In this document: positions 1-8,697 of the stretch, in pieces
How positions within the stretch are numbered: the first letter of the stretch is position 1
How the letters are laid out: each line of letters opens with the position of its first letter
Source: Planctomycetota bacterium
GTDB taxonomy: Bacteria > Planctomycetota > PUPC01 > JACPCR01
DNA: 44,688 nucleotides
Assembly (NCBI GenBank): GCA_027625095.1
Contig: JAQBXN010000067.1
Location: forward strand, 1 to 44,688
Reading direction: 5' to 3'
Program-made: the position numbers and the translations under genes
Notes under the pieces: generated by a model
The model's database searches: none
Told to the model about the DNA's origin: nothing
The model's input: the letters and a program-made list of their open reading frames with translations, nothing else

Positions 1-1
1 C

Positions 2-601
2 GTGGAGGATGAGAATAACTCCAACCAACTTATCGTCACGGGGCCAGATATAACCGCCTCCATTACTGCAGTTTCTCCTGCTGGGACTTCCGCAACGATA
101 AGGGTTGTTGTCGCCGAAGATCCGGACGATGACCCTACTACCGGGGCAGAGCCACGAGCCATCATCTGGCAACAGCCGCAGCAGGTAAGCTCACTGGCCG
201 GCGGCCTTGTTGTTGTTCCCGATACGGGAGGAAGTACCGGCGGATCCGGCGGCGGGCAGGTGACTAAAAAAACCGGCAAGAACCAGTCTAATTGCTGTGT
301 TGCTACAGTGATGCTGGGCAACAGCGCATCAGAGCTCTTCACGTTGCGTTCGGCGCGCGATGAGCTGCTCAGGCGGAGTTCACCGGGTGAGGCAGCCGCA
401 AAGGTGTACTACTCGAACAGCCCTGTTGTAGCACCCTCTTTTGCCAGGAGTGCGACACTCAAGGCCATCGGAAGGAGGCTCCTCCGCAAGTCGGCAGTCG
501 AGCCTCTACAAATTGTCAGAAAAGAGAGGCCCAAGTCTGCCCCCGCGTATTTCCGGACACGGCCAGCCGGTCAAGTGATTTGCAGTACCGTCTTCCGATA
601 A
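2..601 (+). CDS. CFI-box domain protein, C-terminal part (5' end outside window)
   Basis: The frame is open from the left edge, so the start is not visible; the GTG at position 2 is just the first possible codon. The visible part starts with a beta-rich stretch that could be the end of an Ig- or fibronectin-like domain. A Gly/Ser linker follows at about residues 75-87. The last 110 residues resemble the CFI-box domain: the pattern CFIATAAYGS, LR.FRD, YY..SP is matched here by CCVATVMLGN, LRSARDELL and YYSNSPVVA, then a basic tail with RRLLRK. Such domains sit at the C-terminus of many large secreted or surface proteins and their function is unknown. The first motif positions are CC-V instead of CFI, so this is a divergent copy. 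It converges on the EIIA gene. Confidence 0.6.
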   Translation: MEDENNSNQLIVTGPDITASITAVSPAGTSATIRVVVAEDPDDDPTTGAEPRAIIWQQPQQVSSLAGGLVVVPDTGGSTGGSGGGQVTKKTGKNQSNCCVATVMLGNSASELFTLRSARDELLRRSSPGEAAAKVYYSNSPVVAPSFARSATLKAIGRRLLRKSAVEPLQIVRKERPKSAPAYFRTRPAGQVICSTVFR

Positions 602-607
602 GCGAAC

Positions 608-631
608 AAAAGCTTAATCTTCGAAGCTTTT
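608..631. terminator. Weak bidirectional hairpin between convergent genes
   Basis: AAAAGCTT and AAGCTTTT form an 8-bp inverted repeat with an 8-nt loop, just after the stop of the CFI-box gene and just before the stop of the EIIA gene. The stem is AT-rich and only a short T run follows on either strand, so termination would be modest. Confidence 0.35.
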
Positions 632-646
632 CTGCCAGCCCTGAGT

Positions 647-1126
647 TTATTCAAGCCCCTCCGCATTCCTGAATACTTTAATGATTCCCTCAGGAGTCTC
701 CGCCTCTCGGATAGCATCGAGAACGCCTGGCATGACAAGCAGCCGCATTAGAGTCGAAACCAGTCTGACATGCTTGCGGGAGGTCTCTTCTACTGCGGCG
801 ATCATGAAAATCAGGTACACCGGTTCGCCATCCAGGGCATCGTAATCAATGCCCTGCCTGCAGTGACCGAATGCCATACAGAATTCCTCTACGAGTGACG
901 TATGAATGTGGGGCACCGCCAGCCCGTTTCCGATACCAGTCGTCATCATTTTTTCGCGATTGAGAAACGCTACAAGCAAATCGTCCGCACTCTTGATGCG
1001 TCCATTCGCCTCCATGCGATTGAGAAGATCCCGCAGAGCCTCCTCCTTGCTGGCGGCACGAATATCCGTATCTATCAGGTTGGGGTCAAGGTAACCGCTC
1101 AGTCTTTCGTGCGGAATGTCGGCCAT
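647..1126 (-). CDS. PTS EIIA domain protein, PtsN (nitrogen/fructose) type
   Basis: This 159-residue protein is the length of a stand-alone EIIA of the fructose/mannitol/Ntr class. The phospho-acceptor histidine lies in GNGLAVPHIHT (about residue 73), preceded by the usual MMTTGIG loop. EIIA proteins receive phosphate from HPr or NPr and either pass it to a sugar permease or act as regulators. No EIIB or EIIC domain is nearby, which favours a PtsN-like regulatory role; this is inference. The ATG at 1126 lies 12 bp after the stop of the isomerase-like gene, so the two are probably co-transcribed, perhaps as the tail of the dcw operon. Confidence 0.8.
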   Translation of the reverse strand: MADIPHERLSGYLDPNLIDTDIRAASKEEALRDLLNRMEANGRIKSADDLLVAFLNREKMMTTGIGNGLAVPHIHTSLVEEFCMAFGHCRQGIDYDALDGEPVYLIFMIAAVEETSRKHVRLVSTLMRLLVMPGVLDAIREAETPEGIIKVFRNAEGLE

Positions 1127-1138
1127 GAAAGGTTCCAG

Positions 1139-1915
1139 TCAGGATACGAGTCCGAGTGAGCGCAGATGCATTACTGAGTCCTCGACTCGTTTGATGTAAT
1201 CATCTTCCTCGAACTGCTCATCCTTACAGCCCTCTATTTCCATGGTGAACGGTCCGAAAAATTCGATCTCTTTATTCAAGAGATCAAAGGCAGCCTTCCA
1301 TTTTACTACGCCATGCTCATCGCCAAAGGTTGGGAAGTACCAGGTCTTGAACGCACCGTTTGTTTCTTTGAGATGCATCGCTCCGACGTAATCGAGAATC
1401 TTCTTGAGCTCCTGATGGCCGTCAATGCCTTCGTTGTAGTAATAGATATTGGCGGTATCAAAATTCACACGAACGTTGGGATGGTCCACCCCCTTCATCG
1501 TCTCTAACGCCACATCCATGTTCGTAATCAGATCAGGATGAGTTTCCATACAGATGGTGACGTCATATTGCTTGGCGATTTCACCGCATTGGTACAGGCG
1601 CGTGTAGGCAACACGGCGGTCAAGCTCACCGGCATGGACACTCACAAACATGTGCTTAGCGCCGGCGACCTGGCAGGCGAGAGCCCAGGGTTCAAATTCT
1701 TGAGCGCAGCTCTGCGATTGAATATTGATCTTCCCGCTGATAGTCGCGGCCTGCAGCCCGAATGCCTCATATTTCTCTTTCTCAGCGACAATCCGGCTGG
1801 GATGCCCAACTGAAGCTTCGACGTATTTGATTCCGATCCGCTGCATTTCTTCGTACGCACGATGCTTTGCTTTACCAAAACTCTCTGGACGGCAAGATAG
1901 GATGTTTTCTGGCAT
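1139..1915 (-). CDS. Sugar phosphate isomerase/epimerase, xylose-isomerase-like TIM barrel
   Basis: The protein has 258 residues, usual for this AP-endonuclease-2-like TIM-barrel family. Expected metal ligands are visible: E in CMETHPDL (about 122), D in VNFDTANI (about 152), H in MHLKETNG and E near the end in TMEIEG. Members isomerise or epimerise keto sugars or sugar phosphates; the substrate cannot be read from sequence. The ATG at 1915 is preceded by AGGAAT at a good distance. It lies about 100 bp after ftsQ, where ftsA would be in a classical dcw cluster, and 12 bp before the EIIA gene. Confidence 0.8.
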   Translation of the reverse strand: MPENILSCRPESFGKAKHRAYEEMQRIGIKYVEASVGHPSRIVAEKEKYEAFGLQAATISGKINIQSQSCAQEFEPWALACQVAGAKHMFVSVHAGELDRRVAYTRLYQCGEIAKQYDVTICMETHPDLITNMDVALETMKGVDHPNVRVNFDTANIYYYNEGIDGHQELKKILDYVGAMHLKETNGAFKTWYFPTFGDEHGVVKWKAAFDLLNKEIEFFGPFTMEIEGCKDEQFEEDDYIKRVEDSVMHLRSLGLVS

Positions 1916-2019
1916 GGTGTGATTCCTGGTTTGAGGTAGGGCAGCCGTGTCGGCTGTCGTAAGGTCCTGGCAGGCTGGATGTCCGCTCTGCGGTTCAGTA
2001 AAGGCCGAGAACTTATCCC

Positions 2020-2997
2020 TTACTGGCGCGCTCCGTCAACGAGTTCCCTTGACCGGTATAACGTTTTATCCGGATACCTGATAATCCAGTCGAGATTGAT
2101 ACTGCCCTGAGCCTTGGCGGCGCACTCTCTGATCTTCTTCAGCTTTTCGTGAAGTGGCACTTCTCCGTAGGTATTGATTCCTCTACCCCAGTGGATCTGG
2201 TTGCCCTCATGCAGGTGAATGACAATCTCGCTTTCCCTCGGATCTTTCCTGCCCTTGAAGTTGCAGACGCTTATTTGCTCCACTCCCAGAGCTTCAGTGA
2301 ACTTCTCATCCAAAAGCACCTTTGAAACACCGAGTGCCGCTGCGATAGACGGATCATCCCACAAGTCTCCTCGCAACGGCGGTTCAGATTCCCAGCCTGC
2401 GATCATGGGAAGGTGGCGGTAATTCATGTCATGTGACGGATTCAGAATGTCCACCACGATGCCATTGATATCGAGTAGGTACGTTCCGAGCTCGCTGCTC
2501 ACACGCCCGACCGGCTCCCTGAGCACCAGGCCGACATTGACCTGATTTGGGAACATCTTCGAGATAGAGACAACCTTCAGCACCCATGGATCTCTTGCGT
2601 ACTCCGCGCTCACTTTTGACACCAGCTCGGGATCAAAAATGGAAAGATCCTGCCGGCGAAAAGCCTTCATATGAATCGACTGTGCCGCATCCTGCTTAAG
2701 CCAATGAGGCCGGTTGTCCATCACCAGGTGACCTGCGTCCAACCGGAACTGCGGCATTGCACGCACGTAGGCGAATGCCATCCTGGCCCCGAAGGTAAGC
2801 ATGCCAACAATGACTGCCAAGGGGACGACAAACTGAAAGATAAATTTCCTGGAATCCGGATTTCTACTCCACCAGCCCGGCTGTCGGGGCGCGTCGGACA
2901 CGGCGGATTTTCGAGTTCTTGACGCGCCGCTTTTTCTTGCAGAAGCAGCACGTGAGCTTCTTAGATCGTCTGATCGTTTTCGTGGTGAACGTGGCAT
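2020..2997 (-). CDS. ftsQ: Cell division protein FtsQ
   Basis: The 325-residue protein has a long basic cytoplasmic N-terminus rich in R/K/S (1-48). One membrane segment follows at about 52-75 (FIFQFVVPLAVIVGMLTFGA). A POTRA-like region comes next, with the phrase DPWVLKVVSISKMFPNQVNV and then REPVGRV, typical of FtsQ/DivIB. FtsQ links early division proteins to FtsW/FtsI through FtsB/FtsL at the septum. Position after ddl in the dcw cluster supports the call. No strong ribosome binding site is seen before the ATG at 2997. The 123-bp gap to ddl contains a short tandem repeat. ftsA and ftsZ do not follow. Confidence 0.85.
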   Translation of the reverse strand: MPRSPRKRSDDLRSSRAASARKSGASRTRKSAVSDAPRQPGWWSRNPDSRKFIFQFVVPLAVIVGMLTFGARMAFAYVRAMPQFRLDAGHLVMDNRPHWLKQDAAQSIHMKAFRRQDLSIFDPELVSKVSAEYARDPWVLKVVSISKMFPNQVNVGLVLREPVGRVSSELGTYLLDINGIVVDILNPSHDMNYRHLPMIAGWESEPPLRGDLWDDPSIAAALGVSKVLLDEKFTEALGVEQISVCNFKGRKDPRESEIVIHLHEGNQIHWGRGINTYGEVPLHEKLKKIRECAAKAQGSINLDWIIRYPDKTLYRSRELVDGARQ

Positions 2998-3015
2998 TGC
3001 TTTAAGATGGATTTG

Positions 3016-3042
3016 GGATTCAGTGTTCAGAATTCAGGATTC
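3016..3042. repeat. 7-bp tandem repeat in the ddl-ftsQ spacer
   Basis: On + the units read GGATTC, AGTGTTC, AGAATTC, AGGATTC, giving period 7 with consensus AGNNTTC (GAANNCT on the gene strand). Function unknown. Confidence 0.6.
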
Positions 3043-3119
3043 CTGCCGGATCTTGGCTGCTCGAAGACCCCGGCTAAAGCTGTTACTTCAGCATGAGAAG
3101 CCATTATTCCAACGAATGA

Positions 3120-4067
3120 TTAGACCAAGGCTGGTTCACGAGCTTCCTTCCGCGTCAGACAGCGAAGAATCATCTGTTCGCACAGATCTGCGTAGCTTAG
3201 CCCGTCATAAGCTGCCGCCTTCGGTAATAAGCTCGTCGCGGTCATACCCGGGATCGTGTTTACTTCCAATATGAATGGTTCAGGATCATCTGGTTTGAGA
3301 CGCATATCCACCCGCGACATATCCCGGCAGCCAAGCGCCATGTGTGCGGCCAGAGCTGCCTGCTGAATATTCACCGTTTGTTCCGGTTCCATCGGGGCTG
3401 GTACAAGGCATTTGCTGCAACCGTTGTACTTGGATTCAAAATCAAACAGGAACATCGGTGAATTAATCTCAATGATGCACGTTGGCTCATCGCCCAGGAT
3501 ACCGACGGTCAGTTCCCGGCCTGGGATGAACTGTTCAATGAGAATTCCCTGTTGGTACTGAGCAGCCTCATTTATCGCTTCAGAAAGTTCCGCATGATGG
3601 CGCGCCAGATTGACTCCGATGCTGGAGCCTTCAGATACGGGCTTTACTACCAGCGGAAAGCCGAGCTTTGAAACTTCGACCAGACTACCAGGCAAATCCG
3701 CCAGGCAGTCGACCAACACTCCAGGCGGAGTTTTCAATCCGGCTTTTTCAAAACATTCCTTGGCCAGCACCTTGTCCATAGCAAGTCGGCTGGCCTCGGG
3801 GCCTGAGCCGGTATAAGCCAGACCATATTCTTCGAGACGCCCCTGGAGCCCGCCGTCTTCACCAAAAGCCCCGTGCAAAGCGATAAAAACGGCATCAACG
3901 CCCATCGGATTGAATCCTGTCAACCCTCCGTCTTTGACATCAAATGATGAGACTGGAAAGCCTTTCGATTTGAGTGCAGTCACCACTCCCTGTCCTGTCT
4001 TCAGGGAGATCTCACGCTCAGACGAAAAACCTCCCATCATTACAACTATATGGGTATCAGCGTTCAT
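3120..4067 (-). CDS. ddl: D-alanine--D-alanine ligase
   Basis: Joins two D-alanines with ATP to make the dipeptide that MurF adds. I chose the ATG at 4067 (product starts MNADTHIVVMMGG, 315 residues) because GGGGAGG lies just upstream and because this matches the family length; the frame stays open to 4145. ATP-grasp features are present: GGFSSEREISL near the N-terminus, KPVSEGSSIGV, and the metal- and phosphate-binding EVNTIPGMT near the C-terminus. The tyrosine of the YTGSG segment identifies a D-Ala-D-Ala enzyme of the usual type. A 94-bp spacer with short repeats separates it from murB. Confidence 0.93.
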   Translation of the reverse strand: MNADTHIVVMMGGFSSEREISLKTGQGVVTALKSKGFPVSSFDVKDGGLTGFNPMGVDAVFIALHGAFGEDGGLQGRLEEYGLAYTGSGPEASRLAMDKVLAKECFEKAGLKTPPGVLVDCLADLPGSLVEVSKLGFPLVVKPVSEGSSIGVNLARHHAELSEAINEAAQYQQGILIEQFIPGRELTVGILGDEPTCIIEINSPMFLFDFESKYNGCSKCLVPAPMEPEQTVNIQQAALAAHMALGCRDMSRVDMRLKPDDPEPFILEVNTIPGMTATSLLPKAAAYDGLSYADLCEQMILRCLTRKEAREPALV

Positions 4068-4110
4068 TTCGGCCTCCCCGAAGAGAAAAGTAAACAGACA
4101 ACAAAGGAAG

Positions 4111-4162
4111 AATGGAGTGTTGGAGTGGATCTTCCGTCCCTCCATTCCTCCATCATTCCATT
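4111..4162. repeat. Inverted 8-bp tandem repeats in the murB-ddl spacer
   Basis: 4111-4129 carries TGGAGTGT/TGGAGTGG units. 4141-4162 carries CCTCCATT/CCTCCATC/ATTCCATT units on the same strand. The two halves are imperfectly complementary around an 11-nt centre, so the spacer could fold into a hairpin. It ends at the murB stop. Confidence 0.5.
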
Positions 4163-5058
4163 CAAGACCAATAGATAATCTCCTGCTTCAATTCATACCC
4201 GGTCTCAGAAAGCACAGTGTCTTTGACAATTTCTAATAGTCTGCGGACATCGTCGGAGGTTGCGTTGTCTTCATTGCAAATGAAATTTGCGTGTTCATCG
4301 GAAACCACTGCTCCTCCGACACCGAAGCCTTTGAGGCCGCATTCGTCGATGAGTTTCGATGCATGAATACCCTCTGCCGGATTACGGAAACAACAGCCAG
4401 CGTTTCTGTCACTCAAAGGTTGAGATTTGGTCTTCTGTTTCATAATCTCCAGACGCTCTGCATCGAGATCAGCAGAGTTACCCCATTCAACTTTAAAGAT
4501 CAGCTTCACAGCGATTTCCTCGGACAGGTTGCTGCAACGATGCCCGAAGTCGAACTCCTCGACGTGTCTTACCGTCTCTTCGCCGTCGCGAGTAACGAGA
4601 ACCACCGAATGAAGCACGTCCGCCAGCGTGCCGTGACGACCCCCTGAATTAGTTCGGATCATCCCGCCTACTAGCCCGGGGATTCCCGCAAATCGGCTGA
4701 ATCCGCTGATCCCCATACTTGAGGCTCTTTTTACCAAACCGGGCAGCGAATCCCCTGCCCCCACGTGGAGTTTGCCATTCTCGATGTAGATACCGCGCAA
4801 TCGATTCATGCGAAGGACAAGTCCCTTAATTCCTGAATCACTGATTAGCAGATTCGAGCCGCCGCCCAGGATGAAAACTGGAAGTTCCGCTCGGCGTGCC
4901 TTTTCGACCAGCAGGCAGACCTCCTCAACATTCTTTGGCTCAGCGAAAAATCGTGCAGGCCCACCTATCTCGTAAGTAGTAAGCCTTCCGAGGGGCTCAT
5001 CTATCGCAACCAGATTTGTCACCTCGTCAAAGAGGCGGACGTTGAGTTCACTTATCAT
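4162..5058 (-). CDS. murB: UDP-N-acetylenolpyruvoylglucosamine reductase
   Basis: Reduces UDP-GlcNAc-enolpyruvate to UDP-MurNAc with NADPH and FAD. The 298-residue protein has the FAD-binding TTYEIGGPARFF and LGGGSNLLISD (64-74), the GIPGLVGGM loop (126-133), SDEHANFI (253-260) and the C-terminal QEI. In the position of the proton-donating serine the sequence is NAGCCFRNP (219-227), with a cysteine where most family members have Ser. The length and lack of the extra Tyr loop suggest a type II enzyme. The start overlaps the murC stop by the 4-bp ATGA. Confidence 0.93.
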   Translation of the reverse strand: MISELNVRLFDEVTNLVAIDEPLGRLTTYEIGGPARFFAEPKNVEEVCLLVEKARRAELPVFILGGGSNLLISDSGIKGLVLRMNRLRGIYIENGKLHVGAGDSLPGLVKRASSMGISGFSRFAGIPGLVGGMIRTNSGGRHGTLADVLHSVVLVTRDGEETVRHVEEFDFGHRCSNLSEEIAVKLIFKVEWGNSADLDAERLEIMKQKTKSQPLSDRNAGCCFRNPAEGIHASKLIDECGLKGFGVGGAVVSDEHANFICNEDNATSDDVRRLLEIVKDTVLSETGYELKQEIIYWS

Positions 5059-6458
5059 CCAGCGCTTCTTTCCGTCTGGGTGGTGGAATCCAATGCTGCA
5101 AGCACGGGCTGGGCAAGCTGATGAATATCCCCGGCGCCAAGCAGGAGAATGCCATCCCCCGGCCTGACCAGTCGCGCGAGGCGAAGCGGTACGAATTCTT
5201 TGTCTGCCATGTGCTCTACTTCGCAGCCTTTATAGCGGGCGGCCTCATCAACGATCAGTTTGCTGTTCACCCCGTCGATGGGTTTTTCACCGGCCGCATA
5301 GATGCCCGTGACGATGGCGTGGTCTGCAAGGCGCAGTGCTTTTCCGAATTCGCTGTACAGGTGGAATGTGCGAGAAAATCGGTGCGGCTGAAACACCACA
5401 TGCAGGCGTCCGCTTACCGCCGGACGCAGCGCTTGAAGGGTGGCGCATATCTCGACCGGGTGATGCCCGTAGTCATCCCACACCCGGATTCCGTCAACTT
5501 CACCGCGCAATGTCAGGCGGCGCTCTACGCCATGATTCTTCTCGAGGGCCATTGCAATCACGGGTACCGGAACATCGAGACGAATGCCAGCCCCAATGGC
5601 CGCCAGGCTGTTGAGGACGTTATGCCTGCCAAGGAGTGGGATTGTGAATTCTCCAAGCGAGGTTCCAAGCCATTCGACCTCGAACTGCGATCCCTCCCCT
5701 GTGAGCTTGATATTGTGAGCCCTTAGCATGCACATGCCTGTACCGTAAGTAAGGACGCGTGCGCTGGAGCGACGGGCCGTGCGCAGTGCGCTGGCGTTAT
5801 CTGCACAGACGATGGCGCCCAGCCCGGCCGCGCTGCAATTGATATATCGCAAAAAATGTTCTTCCGTTTCCTCAATGCCCTTGTAGTAGTCGTGATGATC
5901 GTGGCTGATGTTTGTGACCACCGCGAGCGAGGTGCTCATATCCGCGAATACGCCATCGCTCTCATCCACTTCAGCAACCAGGTAACGACCACCGCCGCTG
6001 TGACAGTTACTGCCCAGTGCACCAATATTGGCGCCGACGAGCAGCGTGGGATCAAACCCGGCCTCCAAAAGTATGCTGCCAACAAGCCACGAAGTGGTCG
6101 ATTTGCCATGCGTCCCCGCGATCCCCACGCAATCTTTTTCACGAGCAAGCAATTTGAGTAACTGGGCACGACAAAGGACAGGAATGTTCCTCTCCCTTGC
6201 AATCTTCAGTTCGCAATTCGAGTTCGGGACCGCGGGGGAATAAACCACGAGGTCTGCCCCATCCACGTGCTCTGAGCGGTGACCTTGAAAGCAGGATGCG
6301 CCCTGCATGTTCAGTTCTTCCGTCAGGTGATTTGTGTTCGCATCACTGCCCGAAATACGTGAGCCCCCGGAGAGCAGGATGCGGGCCAAGGCACTCATTC
6401 CAATGCCGCCGATACCGATGAAATGGACATGCTTGCCGTAGAGTTGATGCGTTCTCAT
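5055..6458 (-). CDS. murC: UDP-N-acetylmuramate--L-alanine ligase
   Basis: First amino-acid-adding ligase of muropeptide synthesis. The 467-residue protein starts with a UDP-binding Rossmann motif (FIGIGGIGMSALA). It carries the ATP P-loop GIAGTHGKSTTSW (about 112-124), EVDESDG, SHDHHDYY, and the Mur ligase C-terminal DDYGHHP and HRFSRT. All are expected for MurC. Both ends overlap neighbours by ATGA (murG upstream, murB downstream), suggesting translational coupling. Confidence 0.95.
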   Translation of the reverse strand: MRTHQLYGKHVHFIGIGGIGMSALARILLSGGSRISGSDANTNHLTEELNMQGASCFQGHRSEHVDGADLVVYSPAVPNSNCELKIARERNIPVLCRAQLLKLLAREKDCVGIAGTHGKSTTSWLVGSILLEAGFDPTLLVGANIGALGSNCHSGGGRYLVAEVDESDGVFADMSTSLAVVTNISHDHHDYYKGIEETEEHFLRYINCSAAGLGAIVCADNASALRTARRSSARVLTYGTGMCMLRAHNIKLTGEGSQFEVEWLGTSLGEFTIPLLGRHNVLNSLAAIGAGIRLDVPVPVIAMALEKNHGVERRLTLRGEVDGIRVWDDYGHHPVEICATLQALRPAVSGRLHVVFQPHRFSRTFHLYSEFGKALRLADHAIVTGIYAAGEKPIDGVNSKLIVDEAARYKGCEVEHMADKEFVPLRLARLVRPGDGILLLGAGDIHQLAQPVLAALDSTTQTERSAG

Positions 6459-7537
6459 GAAGATTCCCTGTTTGAATGAACGAGGTCAGCGAGGTGGCCT
6501 AGAATGCGTTGGCTGGCATCGGGGATCGCCAGTGAATGCGTCTTCTGCCGAAGCGATTCAAGATGAGAGGGGGAGGACAGAAGATTGTGAATGAGGTCGG
6601 CGATGGCCTTGCCATCAGTGGCAAATTCATCAAGACAAATACCAGCACCGTGCAGCTGCACGGCCATGGCATTTTTCCGCTGGTGATCCTCTGCCGCATA
6701 GGGGTAGGGAACGAGAATCGCCGGAAGCCCCACCGCCATGAGTTCGGCGATAGTCGTGCCACCAGCACGACAGAGCGCGAAGCTCGACCTGCGATACGCG
6801 CCGGCCATGTTGGTCAGGTATTCATGAACCTCTGCCTGCAGACCGGCCAAGTTGTATGCCTGACGAACTTCTTCAAAAAGACACGGTCCGGTAAGGTGAA
6901 TAATCCTCAGTTCCGGATGTTCTCGGCCGATCTGGCCAGCAGCCTCGATCATCATTTTATTTACCGCTTCAGAACCCTGGCTGCCACCCATGACGAGCAG
7001 GCACTGCGCACCCGGTAATCGTTCGACCCCTTCGAGGATGCTGCGACGGACGGGATTTCCGCTGTGGAAGAACCGAACCCCACCTCCAATATACTGGCGG
7101 GATTCCAGCCACTGCGAATGCACTTCGTTGACCAGCCGTGCCATCCACCGATTAGTCTTGCCGGGCAAAACGTTCTGCTCCAGGAGCACCCGAGGCACTC
7201 TCAGGAGATAGCTCGCCAGCAGCGGAGCAAATGACGTATAGCCACCGAAACCGACCACCGCATCCGGACGGAACTTCCTTAGAATACGCAGGCATTGTAT
7301 CGTGCCCAGAGCCACCTTTGGCGGTGCGGCAAGGCTCCTGAAGCCGCCCCCGAGAGGCGAACATTCCACCGCGTGAAATTTAAAGCCAGCGGCTTTGATC
7401 CACTCGGTCTCCTGTGAGCGGCGGCCGCCCAGAAAGAGAACCTCCGCATTCGGAATGCTTTCGAGCAGTTCTGATGCGAGGGCTATTGCAGGTTGGATGT
7501 GACCCCCCGTTCCACCGGCAGCAAATATACATCTCAT
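6455..7537 (-). CDS. murG: UDP-GlcNAc:lipid I N-acetylglucosaminyltransferase
   Basis: Converts lipid I to lipid II on the inner face of the membrane. The ATG at 7537 overlaps the ftsW stop in ATGA and gives a 360-residue protein beginning MRCIFAAGGTGGHIQP, the classic first glycine loop of MurG. The open frame extends to 7801, but that part runs inside ftsW in another frame and is not MurG-like. GGSQGSEAVN and the UDP-GlcNAc-binding RAGGTTIAEL are further diagnostic motifs. mraY, which makes the substrate lipid I, is not in this cluster. Confidence 0.95.
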   Translation of the reverse strand: MRCIFAAGGTGGHIQPAIALASELLESIPNAEVLFLGGRRSQETEWIKAAGFKFHAVECSPLGGGFRSLAAPPKVALGTIQCLRILRKFRPDAVVGFGGYTSFAPLLASYLLRVPRVLLEQNVLPGKTNRWMARLVNEVHSQWLESRQYIGGGVRFFHSGNPVRRSILEGVERLPGAQCLLVMGGSQGSEAVNKMMIEAAGQIGREHPELRIIHLTGPCLFEEVRQAYNLAGLQAEVHEYLTNMAGAYRRSSFALCRAGGTTIAELMAVGLPAILVPYPYAAEDHQRKNAMAVQLHGAGICLDEFATDGKAIADLIHNLLSSPSHLESLRQKTHSLAIPDASQRILGHLADLVHSNRESS

Positions 7538-8697
7538 ACGACCTGGCCTCCTTCCACAGCAGGAACACCTTCCACAACAGGGGAGGCTTGTGCTGCGATA
7601 TTCAACAGCAGGCCGATGCAGGCTGCGGTAACAAGCATGGACGATCCACCAAGGCTGACGAACGGTAGTGCTATGCCCTTTGTTGGTATCAGGCCTACAT
7701 TGACCAGCATATGTATGAGCATTTGTAAACCAATCATCGCTACCACACCGATAGCAATCAGCGCACCAGATTGGTCCGGCGCGTTCAAGATTACTTTCCA
7801 ACCTGCGTAAAGAAACACCGCGAAGAGTGCTATAAGGATGGAAACTCCAATCGCACCCATCTCTTCACTGACCGTCGCAAAAATGAAGTCATTCATGTTG
7901 GCGGGCAGGAAGCCCTGCTTCTGCATTCCCTGTCCAAGCCCAACGCCGCTGATGCCGCCTTTATGAATACCAATCCAGGACTGTATGAGCTGATAGCCCG
8001 CGCCCTGCGCATCCGGCCATGGATTAATAAACATAAGGATCCGCTTCATTCGATACGAATCCCAGCGAATCAAGAGAACAAGAATTGGAACCCCGGCGGC
8101 AGTCACCAGCGCCAGATGGTCTGCACGGGCACCACCGGCAAGCAGCATGATGAACAGAATTGAAACGATCAGCACCGGAGTACCGAGATCTTTTTCAAGA
8201 ACGATGAGCCCTGCCAGGAAAGCAATCGCAGCCACTGCCGGTAGAAAGCCCTGCTTCCAGTCCTGAACGCGATCAGAGTATTTCGTGAGAAAATGCGTGC
8301 ATAGGAGAATGCCAGTGAGTTTGGCAAGTTCGGAAGGCTGGAAGGTTATTCCGGCGATTTGTATCCATCTCCTTGCGCCGTTTATTTTTACACCGAATCC
8401 CGGAATCAGAACCAGGACGAGCATGCTCAATGTGATGAAGCCAAGCAGGTATAGAAGCTTCTCACCAAGAAAAATCCGATAGTCAAAGTAGCTCAGCACA
8501 CACATCGTTACCGCGCTACCGAAAACAAAGAAGAGGTGTTTTCTGAAATACTGGAAAGGATCATCAATCCCGGCGATCGGATAATAGGCTGAAGCGCTGA
8601 AAACGAACAGAGTGCCCATCGCCATGAGCGCGAAGACAGAGAGAAGGATAGCGCCGCGACATTCTTCGGGATTGAAACGCGTATCCGCAATCTTCAT
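7534..8697 (-). CDS. ftsW: Peptidoglycan polymerase FtsW (SEDS family)
   Basis: 387 residues with about ten membrane segments. The SEDS signature GARRWIQIAGITFQPSEL (about 105-122) is present, as are LEKDLGTP with the conserved acidic residues and the C-terminal FVSLGGSSML. SEDS proteins polymerise lipid II together with a class B PBP, here ftsI. The start overlaps the murF stop (ATGA at 8694-8697) and the stop overlaps the murG start. In the usual order mraY and murD would lie between murF and this gene, but there is no room for them here. Confidence 0.94.
   Translation of the reverse strand: MKIADTRFNPEECRGAILLSVFALMAMGTLFVFSASAYYPIAGIDDPFQYFRKHLFFVFGSAVTMCVLSYFDYRIFLGEKLLYLLGFITLSMLVLVLIPGFGVKINGARRWIQIAGITFQPSELAKLTGILLCTHFLTKYSDRVQDWKQGFLPAVAAIAFLAGLIVLEKDLGTPVLIVSILFIMLLAGGARADHLALVTAAGVPILVLLIRWDSYRMKRILMFINPWPDAQGAGYQLIQSWIGIHKGGISGVGLGQGMQKQGFLPANMNDFIFATVSEEMGAIGVSILIALFAVFLYAGWKVILNAPDQSGALIAIGVVAMIGLQMLIHMLVNVGLIPTKGIALPFVSLGGSSMLVTAACIGLLLNIAAQASPVVEGVPAVEGGQVV

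Noticed and set aside
4111..4162. Short repeats looked at as a CRISPR-like array
   Set aside because: Units are 7-8 bp without spacers and there are no cas genes.
7538..7801. N-terminal extension of murG in the same frame
   Set aside because: It lies inside ftsW, has no MurG similarity, and the ATG at 7537 gives the classic start plus an ATGA overlap.
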